Below are positions 1 through 5,642 of a stretch of DNA of 6,651 nt, piece after piece. The translations under genes were made by a program, and so were the position numbers. Source of the stretch: Pseudomonadota bacterium (lineage in GTDB: Bacteria > Pseudomonadota > Alphaproteobacteria > Rhizobiales > Xanthobacteraceae); the NCBI GenBank assembly GCA_023386635.1, contig JAEWJH010000129.1, forward strand, positions 1 through 6,651, written 5' to 3'. Within the stretch, counting starts at the first letter, position 1; the number at the start of each line of letters is the position of its first letter. Below the pieces are notes generated by a model. That model was not told where the DNA came from and did not search any database. It saw only the letters and a list, made by a program, of their open reading frames with translations.

Positions 1-92
1 CGGCAAGGCCGCGCCGGCCCGGCGATTAACGCCGCGGCAACCATAGCCGTGCGAAGAGTCGTCGTTCAGTTCGTAGGCGTTGGAGTAGCGGC

Positions 93-2312
93 ATGCGTTT
101 TCGCAAGGCGTCGGCCAAGAGACTGGAGAGACCAGCCCCGGTCCGCGTCCCGCTCGATGGTGATCTGGATATCAGCGGTCTTGGCCAGGCGCTCTGGTAC
201 AAGAAGTGGCGTATCCTGATCCCGACGCTGATCGCCGCGATGCTGTCGCTGGTCGTCGTTAATGCGATGACGCCGCGTTACAAGTCCGAAGCGCGCATCC
301 TGCTCGAGAACAAGGAAAATGTCTTCCTTCGCGCGGAGGCCGAGAAGAACGTCGAGCGCGCGACACTCGATCCGGAAGCCGTGGCGAGCCAGATCCAGCT
401 CGTGCTGTCGCGTGATCTCGCGCGTCAGGTCATCAAGAACGAACATCTTGCCGATAAGCCGGAATTCGATCCACTGGTCGGGGGCGTGTCGCTCACCCGT
501 ACTATCCTCGGCCTGTTCGGGCTGGGGCGCGATCCGCTCGGCATGTCGCCGGACGAACGTGTGCTCGAATCTTATTATGAGCGGCTCAATGCCTTCGCGG
601 TCGAAAAGACCCGCGTGATCGTCATCGAATTCAGCTCGGCCGATGCGGAACTGGCGGCGCGCGTCGCCAATGCGATCGCGACCGCTTATCTGTCGATGCA
701 GCAGAGCGCGAAGCAGTCGCAGACGCGCGCGGCCAGCGACTGGCTCGCGCACGAAATCGCCTCGATGCGCACCAAGGTCGCGGATGCCGAGACCAAGGTC
801 GAGGAGTATCGCTCCAAGTCGAATCTCTATGTCGGTGCCAACAATTCCTCGCTGCCGAACCAGCAGCTGTCCGAGGTGAACTCGCAGATTTCCGCGGCGC
901 GGGCACAGAAGGCGGACCTTGAGGCGCGCGCGCGCGAACTGCGGCAGTTGTTGAAGTCCGGCCGCACCATCGACTCCTCCGACATCGCCAATTCCGAGTC
1001 GATGCGGCGCCTGATCGAGCAACGCAATGTGTTCCGCGCGCAGCTTGCCGAGCAGTCGACCACTCTGCTCGACCAGCATCCGCGCATCAAGGAGCTTCGG
1101 GCGCAGATCGGCGAGGTGGATGCGCAGATTCGTGCCGAAGGCGAGCGGCTCGCGCGCGCCATGGACAACGACGCCAGGGTCGCTGGGAACCGCATCGAAA
1201 CGCTGACCGCGAGTCTCAATCAGGTGAAGAAGCTTGCGTCGCAGTCGAACGAGCAGGACCTGCAACTGCGGGCGCTGGAGCGCGAAGGCAAGGCGCAGCG
1301 CGATCTGCTGGAATCCTATCTGGCGAAATATCGCGAAGCCTCCGCGCGCGATAATATCAATGCCGCGCCGGCCGATGCCCGTGTGATCTCCCGCGCCAGC
1401 GCGGCGATCAAGCCGAGCTTCCCGAAGAAGATGCCGATCGTCCTGATCGTGTCGCTCGCGGTGTTCACGCTGGCGACGGTGTTCGTCGCGACCGGCGAAC
1501 TGCTGGCGCCGACCATGTTGGCTTACCCTCCGGCGGAGGTTGCCCCGGCGCGCCGCGAGCCGGCAATCGATCTGTCGTCCCGCAAAGCCCGACGCGCGGC
1601 GGCAAAAGAAAAGAAGGCCCAGCCCGCACCGGCGGTTGCTGTCGTGGCTCCGGGCGCAGAGCCTGTCACAGCGCCCGCAACGGCGCCATTGTCGCGGCTC
1701 GCCCGCGCCATGCGCGGGGGCGCTGCGGCTGCGGCGGCGCGCAGCATCGACGATATCGCGGCCGAGATGAAAGCGGCTGGCGACGCGGGGCGGCGCGCCA
1801 CCGTGGTTGGCACCATGCGCAATGTCGGCACGACCTTCGCGGCCATTTCGCTCGCCCGGGCGCTGGCGCGCGACAGCCGCGTCTGCCTGGTCGATTTCGA
1901 TTTCAACTCGCCCAATCTCTCGGTAATCTCGACCGATCCGGATGCGCCGGGCATTGCCGATCTCGCGCGCGGAACGGCGTCGTTCGGCGACATCATCACC
2001 GCCGACCAGTTCTCGTCGGTTCACCTGATCGCTGCCGGCGATGTCGGCGCAGACGCGCTGGCGCTGGCCGCTTCACCGATCCTCGCCGTGACCATGGAGG
2101 CGTTAATCCGCGCCTATGACCATGTGCTGATCGATGTCGGCGCGGCAACGCAGATCGAACCGGAGCGGTTCGCGCCGCTGGCGCCGCATGCAGTGCTGGT
2201 CGCGGCCGATGCCGGAAAATCGACCGCGCAAATGCGCGATCAACTGCTGGCGGCGGGCTTTGACGATGTCAGCCTGGTGATCGGCGGCGCGAGCGCGGAG
2301 GCCGCCGCTTAA
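93..2312 (+). CDS. Wzz/GumC/ExoP-type polysaccharide co-polymerase with degenerate BY-kinase-like domain
   Basis: 739 residues; probably sets chain length and supports export of an exopolysaccharide or O-antigen by the Wzy route at the inner membrane. An N-terminal Wzz domain has its first membrane helix at about 41-58, followed by the typical PRYKSEARILLE segment. A long periplasmic part, rich in heptad-like Ala/Leu/Glu/Arg sequence, spans about 205-420 (coiled coil). A proline-containing stretch (PSFPKK, 441-446) leads into the second helix at about 448-469. An Ala/Pro/Lys-rich linker (about 480-550) joins a cytoplasmic P-loop-type domain (about 565-735). That domain keeps a Walker A'-like DFD (601-603, with P607) and a Walker B-like VLID (678-681), but its Walker A position reads GTMRNVGTT (573-581) with no lysine. 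There is no C-terminal tyrosine cluster; only Y478 and Y675 lie after the second helix. The ATG is preceded by TGGAG (81-85), and the frame is closed by a stop at 27-29. Family assignment is firm; the polymer it serves is unknown. Confidence 0.93.
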   Translation: MRFRKASAKRLERPAPVRVPLDGDLDISGLGQALWYKKWRILIPTLIAAMLSLVVVNAMTPRYKSEARILLENKENVFLRAEAEKNVERATLDPEAVASQIQLVLSRDLARQVIKNEHLADKPEFDPLVGGVSLTRTILGLFGLGRDPLGMSPDERVLESYYERLNAFAVEKTRVIVIEFSSADAELAARVANAIATAYLSMQQSAKQSQTRAASDWLAHEIASMRTKVADAETKVEEYRSKSNLYVGANNSSLPNQQLSEVNSQISAARAQKADLEARARELRQLLKSGRTIDSSDIANSESMRRLIEQRNVFRAQLAEQSTTLLDQHPRIKELRAQIGEVDAQIRAEGERLARAMDNDARVAGNRIETLTASLNQVKKLASQSNEQDLQLRALEREGKAQRDLLESYLAKYREASARDNINAAPADARVISRASAAIKPSFPKKMPIVLIVSLAVFTLATVFVATGELLAPTMLAYPPAEVAPARREPAIDLSSRKARRAAAKEKKAQPAPAVAVVAPGAEPVTAPATAPLSRLARAMRGGAAAAAARSIDDIAAEMKAAGDAGRRATVVGTMRNVGTTFAAISLARALARDSRVCLVDFDFNSPNLSVISTDPDAPGIADLARGTASFGDIITADQFSSVHLIAAGDVGADALALAASPILAVTMEALIRAYDHVLIDVGAATQIEPERFAPLAPHAVLVAADAGKSTAQMRDQLLAAGFDDVSLVIGGASAEAAA

Positions 2313-2327
2313 GTCTGCGCTTGCGGA

Positions 2328-3482
2328 TCAGGCCGTGCGCCAGCGCCGCGCTGCCTGCACGGTCGACCAGATCATCGCATTGCGCTTGATCGTGCGCTTC
2401 GACGCATAAGCGGCGCGGTTGGCGGCGGCAATCATCCGCCCGGCCGGCGAGAATGGCAGGAAGCTGTCGAACAGCGGCTCCGGATCGTTGCAGAAGATTT
2501 CCTTGTACTGTGCTTCGCCGACGCCAAGGTCGAAGGTATGCAGGCCGCGCGCGCATGCGCTTTCCACCAGCCGATTCAACAGGATCTGTCCCGGGCTCGC
2601 CTGCGCCGTCGCGGTGCGGGTGATCGAATTGAACATGGTCGAGAACCGCCCGCCGGCGACGACACCGGCTGACGTCGCGACGATCTCGTCATTGGTCGCA
2701 AGCGCGTAAAGCTCGATCACCGGCGCGCGGCCGGGTGCGACGGCCGCGGCTTCGGCGATGAAGTCCGCGACGCCCGGTTCCGCGAACACATTGCCGACGC
2801 CGAGTTCACGCATGCGTTGCGCTTTCTGATGATGGAACGCGGCGAGGATGACGTTCGCGTCGTCCGCCGTTTCGGCGCGGCGGAACGTCACGGTGCCGTG
2901 CTGCGCCAGCGCGCGTTCGCGGTTGCGCAGCTTCTTGCGCTTGCTGGTGCTCATCCGCGCCGCAAGCAGCGCGTCGAAGTCCGGCATCAGCGCGCCGTGA
3001 TAGGCCGGATCGGCGGAGACACTGTGCGGCAGGTTCAGCAATGGATTGCGCAGCCCGTTCCAGTGTTCCGGCTGGTTGAGCAGGATCAGCGCGTCCACGG
3101 CCTCGCCGAGGGGCGCGAGCAGGGCTTCAACGTCGTCGGTCGTGGCGTTCGCGCCGTAATCGCGCCGCCAGATTGCCATGTTGAAGTTGGCATGCTTGCC
3201 GCCGAGAAACTCCGCCTGGCGGGTGGCGGCCATCTGGCGCTGGCCGAGCGGCAGCAGGCAGACCGGTGCGCCCGCGTCGTAGCCGACCGCGATCAGCGGG
3301 GTGATGCCATTGCGCGCGCCCACATGGCGCTGCCAGGCGGCGGAAAAGTCGTACCGCTGATACGGCGTCAGCACCATGTCCGGATCGGCTTCGAGCCGAC
3401 GCCAGATCGCTTCGACGGCGCCGAGATCGTGGTGGATCTCGAGTCGGGTCTGAACGGAGCGGGCAGGAGCGGCTGGCATCAT
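2328..3482 (-). CDS. GNAT-fold acyltransferase, CelD/BcsL (Acetyltransf_6) family
   Basis: 384 residues, no signal peptide or membrane helix, so probably cytoplasmic. Family members transfer an acyl (or FemAB-like aminoacyl) group and often sit in polysaccharide loci; the substrate here cannot be read from sequence. The C-terminal half carries the family signature: SPGQILLNRLVESA (296-309), then a Gly-Leu-His-Thr-Phe-Asp-Leu-Gly-x-Gly-Glu run (313-323) and YKEIF (326-330). A basic stretch KRKKLRNRERAL (181-192) sits before the second GNAT-like half, as is usual. The N-terminal part (about 13-150) is the more divergent first half. Two ATG codons stand in tandem (3480-3482 and 3477-3479), with no strong Shine-Dalgarno before them, so the start is uncertain by a codon or more. 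It converges on the co-polymerase gene with 15 bp between stops and diverges from the deacetylase. Joint action on the same polymer is inference. Confidence 0.88.
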   Translation of the reverse strand: MMPAAPARSVQTRLEIHHDLGAVEAIWRRLEADPDMVLTPYQRYDFSAAWQRHVGARNGITPLIAVGYDAGAPVCLLPLGQRQMAATRQAEFLGGKHANFNMAIWRRDYGANATTDDVEALLAPLGEAVDALILLNQPEHWNGLRNPLLNLPHSVSADPAYHGALMPDFDALLAARMSTSKRKKLRNRERALAQHGTVTFRRAETADDANVILAAFHHQKAQRMRELGVGNVFAEPGVADFIAEAAAVAPGRAPVIELYALATNDEIVATSAGVVAGGRFSTMFNSITRTATAQASPGQILLNRLVESACARGLHTFDLGVGEAQYKEIFCNDPEPLFDSFLPFSPAGRMIAAANRAAYASKRTIKRNAMIWSTVQAARRWRTA

Positions 3483-3571
3483 GGCACCATCTGCGGGTCT
3501 TGGGCGTCGGGGAAGCGTTAACGGATGCGGGAAGGTTGCAGGGATTTGTCAATAAACCGTTGGGATATTGG

Positions 3572-3634
3572 ATGACGAGAGGACCGGGACCAGGTGGGGT
3601 CGGAGCGGTCGGATTGAAGACGTGGCCGGGTTGA
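3572..3634 (+). CDS. possible 20-codon leader ORF before the deacetylase
   Basis: This is a small ATG-started frame encoding a Gly/Pro-rich 20-residue peptide (MTRGPGPGG...KTWPG). It is preceded by TTGGGA (3560-3565) at a plausible ribosome-binding distance of 6 bases. Its TGA stop (3632-3634) overlaps a TTG codon (3631-3633) in the deacetylase frame, an arrangement like ATGA-type translational coupling. No similarity is recognised. It may be chance, and no conservation data are available; it matters mainly because the deacetylase lacks an ATG start. Confidence 0.25.
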   Translation: MTRGPGPGGVGAVGLKTWPG

Positions 3635-4683
3635 AGAATACGATCATTCGCACGGGGTTGAACTCGCTGTATTTCAGCGGGAGCCATCATGTCTTGCGCC
3701 CGTTCGTTGGCGGCATCGGCGCGATCCTGACCTTCCACCACGTGCGTCCGCCGCGGCCGGAGGGCTTTCAGCCGAACCGGCTCCTTGAAATTACGCCGCT
3801 GTTCTTCGAGGGGCTGCTGCGACGGCTGACCCGCTCCGGCATCGACGTGATCTCGCTCGACGAGATGCATGAGCGGCTGATCGGCCGCCAGCGCGGCCGG
3901 CGCTTTGTCTGCCTCACCTTCGACGACGGGTATCGCGACAATTTGCGCTGGGCTTATCCGCTGCTCAAGCAGTTCAACCTGCCGTTCGCGATCTATATCC
4001 CGACGAGCTTTCCCGATCGGCTCGGCGAGTTGTGGTGGGTGGCGCTGGAAAAAGTCATCGCGCAGAACAAGCGGATCGGTCTGCCGATCAACGGCAAGGA
4101 TCAATTCTTTGATTGCCGCACGACCGGGGAGAAGCGCGAACTGTTCGCCGCGCTCTACGGCTATCTGCGCAGCATGAAAACCGAGGACGAGTTGCGCAAG
4201 ACGATCCGCGATCTCGCTGCCTGCCATCGCGTCGATATTGCCGCGCTGTGCGAGGATCTGTGCATGACCTGGGAAGAGATCGGCCAGCTTGCCGCCGATC
4301 CGCTGGTGACCATCGGCGCCCATACGGTCAATCATGTGATGCTCAAGAAGGTGCCGAACGAGGACACCGCGCGCGCCGAAATGGAGATGAGCCGCGCGGT
4401 AATCGAGGCGGCGATCGGCGTGCGGCCGGATCATCTGTCCTATCCGGTCGGCGACAAGACCTCGGCCGGCCCGCGCGAATTCAATCTCGCGTCGCAGCTC
4501 GGCTTCAAGACAGCGGTGACGACGCGCCCCGGCGTCCTGTTCAAGGCGCACCGCGATCATCTGATGGCGCTGCCGCGCATCTCGGTGAACGGCGATTTCG
4601 CCCAGCACCGTTATGTGAAAGTGCTGATGTCCGGTGCCGCCACGGCGATGTGGAACGGTTTTCGCCGCGTGAATGCGGCGTAA
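3622..4683 (+). CDS. polysaccharide deacetylase, NodB-homology (carbohydrate esterase 4) family
   Basis: 353 residues from the GTG chosen here. The family removes N-acetyl (or O-acetyl) groups from polysaccharides with a metal-dependent Asp-His-His site. Visible motifs in this numbering are HH at 39-40 in a LTFHHVRP context; motif 1 TFDDGYRDN (99-107), with probable base D101 and metal ligand D102; motif 2 HTVNH (234-238), giving metal ligands H234 and H238; motif 3 SYPVG (273-277); TTRPG (300-304); and LPRISV (317-322). The catalytic set is complete. No signal peptide is evident, so location is open. The start is uncertain because no ATG is available. In-frame options are TTG 3568, GTG 3622 and TTG 3631; sequence that looks family-like begins at LKNTIIRTGL (TTG 3631 onward). 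GTG 3622 was taken because GGA lies 8 bases upstream. The gene ends in tandem stops TAA-TGA and is followed by a hairpin. Its position beside the co-polymerase and acyltransferase suggests modification of a surface polysaccharide. Confidence 0.9.
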   Translation: MAGLKNTIIRTGLNSLYFSGSHHVLRPFVGGIGAILTFHHVRPPRPEGFQPNRLLEITPLFFEGLLRRLTRSGIDVISLDEMHERLIGRQRGRRFVCLTFDDGYRDNLRWAYPLLKQFNLPFAIYIPTSFPDRLGELWWVALEKVIAQNKRIGLPINGKDQFFDCRTTGEKRELFAALYGYLRSMKTEDELRKTIRDLAACHRVDIAALCEDLCMTWEEIGQLAADPLVTIGAHTVNHVMLKKVPNEDTARAEMEMSRAVIEAAIGVRPDHLSYPVGDKTSAGPREFNLASQLGFKTAVTTRPGVLFKAHRDHLMALPRISVNGDFAQHRYVKVLMSGAATAMWNGFRRVNAA

Positions 4684-4691
4684 TGAGCAGA

Positions 4692-4709
4692 GAGAGGCGC
4701 TAACCTCTC
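4692..4709 (+). terminator. hairpin just after the deacetylase stop codons
   Basis: A perfect 6-bp stem, GAGAGG (4692-4697) and CCTCTC (4704-4709), encloses a CGCTAA loop and starts 9 bases past the TAA stop. Position fits transcription termination, but no T-run follows, so it is not a classical intrinsic terminator. It could equally be the edge of the palindrome beside it. Confidence 0.35.
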
Positions 4710-4711
4710 CA

Positions 4712-4803
4712 CGTCATGCCCGCACCTGTTGCGGCATCTACGTCTTACTTTCTCTCCGTCGCGCCAAAGGGCGTGGATGCGCGGAACACGTCCGCGCATG
4801 ACG
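4712..4803. repeat. intergenic palindromic element A (CGTCATGC type)
   Basis: The outer arms CGTCATGCCCGCA (4712-4724) and TCCGCGCATGACG (4791-4803) are inverted repeats matching at 11 of 13 positions. Inner arms GCATCTACG (4734-4742) and CGTGGATGC (4772-4780) match at 8 of 9, so the element can fold as a long imperfect hairpin of 92 nt. The layout resembles the abundant CGTCATGxCCGGG...CATCCACG repeats I know from Bradyrhizobiaceae intergenic regions; family membership rests on memory, the palindrome is seen directly. Confidence 0.7.
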
Positions 4804-4806
4804 GTT

Positions 4807-4829
4807 GAGAGAGTGGCGCACCTCTCTTT
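4807..4829 (+). terminator. second small hairpin with short T-run, after palindrome A
   Basis: The stem AGAGAG (4808-4813) pairs with CTCTCT (4822-4827) around an 8-base loop and is followed by TTA. The first 20 bases (4807-4826) match 4690-4709 at 16 of 20 positions, so the same short palindrome stands on both sides of element A. It may terminate read-through from the deacetylase gene or be part of the repeat. Confidence 0.3.
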
Positions 4830-4941
4830 AAGTCTCGTGGTGAGAAGCCGCGCCGGAGCGCATCGCGCGAAGGCGGGTGTCTCGAACCAAAGCGATCCGT
4901 CAGGATTGCGTCAGCAAACATGAGGCGAGCGCGATACTGTG

Positions 4942-4992
4942 CCGCCGCATCCTTCGAGACGGCCGCTACGCGGCATCGTCAGGATGAGGCGG
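4942..4992. repeat. intergenic palindromic element B (CATCCT...AGGATGAGG type)
   Basis: CCGCCGCATCCT (4942-4953) and AGGATGAGGCGG (4981-4992) are inverted repeats with 11 of 12 matches. Inside, GCCGC (4962-4966) and GCGGC (4970-4974) form a tight second stem with a TAC loop. The CATCCTTCGAGACG core with a distal TCAGGATGAGG is a pattern I recall as highly repeated between genes of Bradyrhizobium and relatives. The full unit may begin further left, near the GGGTGTCTCGAACCA motif at 4876. Confidence 0.7.
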
Positions 4993-5019
4993 AGCGAGAG
5001 CGAGCGCTGTGCTTTCTGC

Positions 5020-5125
5020 CGTCATTCCGGGCGCGAGCAGAGCGAGCGAACCCGGAATCCGGTTTCATTGACGGTCTTTCCGGTTCTGGAGTCCGGGTTC
5101 GTGCTGCGCACGCCCCGGAATGACC
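5020..5125. repeat. intergenic palindromic element C (CGTCATTCCGGG type)
   Basis: The outer arms GTCATTCCGGG (5021-5031) and CCCGGAATGAC (5114-5124) are perfectly complementary over 11 bp. The inner arms GAACCCGGAATCC (5048-5060) and GGAGTCCGGGTTC (5088-5100) match at 12 of 13. The unit is a nested double palindrome of about 105 nt. It is the clearest of the four and matches from memory a very common Bradyrhizobiaceae intergenic repeat (CGTCATTCCGGGGCGC...GAACCCGGAATCC). No coding capacity is visible. Confidence 0.8.
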
Positions 5126-5134
5126 GCGTTGTCG

Positions 5135-5187
5135 GGGCGATGTGATTGTCCGACAGCCCGCCTGTTTTCGGACAAGCGTCATCGCCC
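5135..5187. repeat. palindromic element D / long hairpin
   Basis: GGGCGATG (5135-5142) pairs with CATCGCCC (5180-5187), and TTGTCCGA (5146-5153) pairs with TCGGACAA (5168-5175). The two stem parts are separated by a 3-on-4 internal loop and capped by a 14-base loop. It starts about 10 bp after element C and differs in sequence from A-C. It could be another repeat family, or a terminator acting on read-through from either converging gene. Confidence 0.55.
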
Positions 5188-5200
5188 GTATTGTTTAGCT

Positions 5201-5215
5201 GGCGCCGGGTGCGCC
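5201..5215. terminator. short GC hairpin downstream of the DUF2842 gene
   Basis: GGCGC (5201-5205) and GCGCC (5211-5215) form a 5-bp stem with a 5-base loop, about 20 bp past the stop of the minus-strand gene. Neither strand has a clear T-run after it, so terminator function is only a possibility. Confidence 0.2.
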
Positions 5216-5235
5216 CCTATTTCCTCGCGCCATCA

Positions 5236-5436
5236 TCACGGCTTCTGCATCCACCACACCAGCGGCATCGCCGGCAGCACCCAGCCGAGCCCCATCACCA
5301 CATAATAGATCGCCGCGACCCAGCCGTTGATCGAGGTGAGGGCGGATTGCGCCAGCGCCATGGCCAGCAGCGCCCAGACGATCACCAGCGCGAACAGAGC
5401 GACCGCGCCGATCAGTTTCCGGGTGCGGATATGCAT
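5236..5436 (-). CDS. DUF2842 family small membrane protein
   Basis: 66 residues with two hydrophobic segments, about 8-29 and 37-62, joined by a short loop, and a basic start (MHIRTRK) that suggests a cytoplasmic N-terminus. The second half carries the pattern YYVVMGLGWVLPAMPLVWWM (44-63), which I recognise as the conserved end of DUF2842, a family of unknown function found widely in Alphaproteobacteria. The frame is open upstream to a GTG at 5583, but the ATG at 5434-5436 is chosen because GAGG lies 6 bases ahead of it and the extension looks non-membrane and non-conserved. It is transcribed away from ctaA, with 206 bp between the two starts. A role in respiratory-complex assembly is guilt by association only. 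Confidence 0.82.
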   Translation of the reverse strand: MHIRTRKLIGAVALFALVIVWALLAMALAQSALTSINGWVAAIYYVVMGLGWVLPAMPLVWWMQKP

Positions 5437-5470
5437 GTCTGACCTCACATCAGGCGCCAAATCCGCCGCA

Positions 5471-5499
5471 TTGCGAGGCGGGATGCGGGGGTCTATAGG
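5471..5499 (+). promoter_or_regulatory. candidate sigma-70-type promoter for ctaA
   Basis: TTGCGA (5471-5476) and TATAGG (5494-5499) are separated by 17 bp, close to housekeeping -35/-10 consensus. They face ctaA and would leave a leader of roughly 135-140 nt. This is the best promoter-like pair I see between the divergent genes; it is a match by eye only. Confidence 0.35.
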
Positions 5500-5599
5500 G
5501 TCGTGGCCGATAGGGGGCAAGTCGGAGAATAAGTCGCAGGTCAGGCGGACGAGACTGCGGACGCCGCACCTGCATCGCCACACCGTTCTGTCAACGACT

Positions 5600-5641
5600 C
5601 AAGAATCCGCCAAGAACTGCCAAGAACTGCCAAGAATTTGC
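5600..5641 (+). repeat. tandem CAAGAAxxxGC repeat against the ctaA start
   Basis: Four consecutive units of 10-11 bp begin with CAAGAA: at 5600, 5611, 5621 and 5631. The two central ones (CAAGAACTGC) are identical. The array ends one base before the ATG at 5643 and fills the space where a Shine-Dalgarno sequence would be; no GGAG-type site is present there. It may be a slippage product or part of translation control. Confidence 0.6.
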
Positions 5642-5642
5642 C

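Larger units (their letters stand above)
4684..5235. other. gene-free, repeat-rich spacer between convergent genes
   Basis: About 550 bp separate the deacetylase end from the DUF2842 gene end. Short open frames here have no recognisable protein character and run through the palindromes. The content is, in order, a small hairpin, palindrome A, a second small hairpin, palindrome B, palindrome C, palindrome D and a short GC hairpin. The piece at about 4830-4940 has no strong palindrome. It does contain a GGGTGTCTCGAACCA motif (4876-4890), which I remember as often lying upstream of type-B elements in Bradyrhizobium-like genomes. Confidence 0.75.

Noticed and set aside
1..92. C-terminal end of an upstream gene
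   Set aside because: Plus-strand frames end at 27-29 and 44-46 and one stays open, but the fragments are too short to recognise; no call can be supported.
66..2024. 652-codon open frame on the minus strand opposite the co-polymerase gene
   Set aside because: It is a shadow of a G/C-third-position-biased gene: Arg/Gly-rich product, no recognisable domain, GTG start, while the plus-strand frame encodes a clear Wzz-type protein.
2214..2225. GKST at residues 708-711 of the co-polymerase, as a relocated Walker A
   Set aside because: It lies after the Walker B strand, where ExoP-type kinases normally have a VVRxGxT-like stretch; the fold order makes it an unlikely phosphate-binding loop.
3524..3552. 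Minus-strand promoter for the acyltransferase: perfect TTGACA (complement of 3547-3552)
   Set aside because: No acceptable -10 box lies 16-19 bp downstream on that strand (the spot reads CGCATC), so the hexamer alone is not enough.
3127..4608. 493-codon minus-strand open frame across the deacetylase and acyltransferase
   Set aside because: It overlaps two well-supported genes in other frames and crosses the divergent promoter region; its product is Arg-rich and unrecognisable.
4729..5182. Several 60-70 codon open frames in the spacer
   Set aside because: They run through the palindromic elements on both strands and in several frames, with repeat-derived Arg/Ser-rich products and no supported ribosome-binding site.
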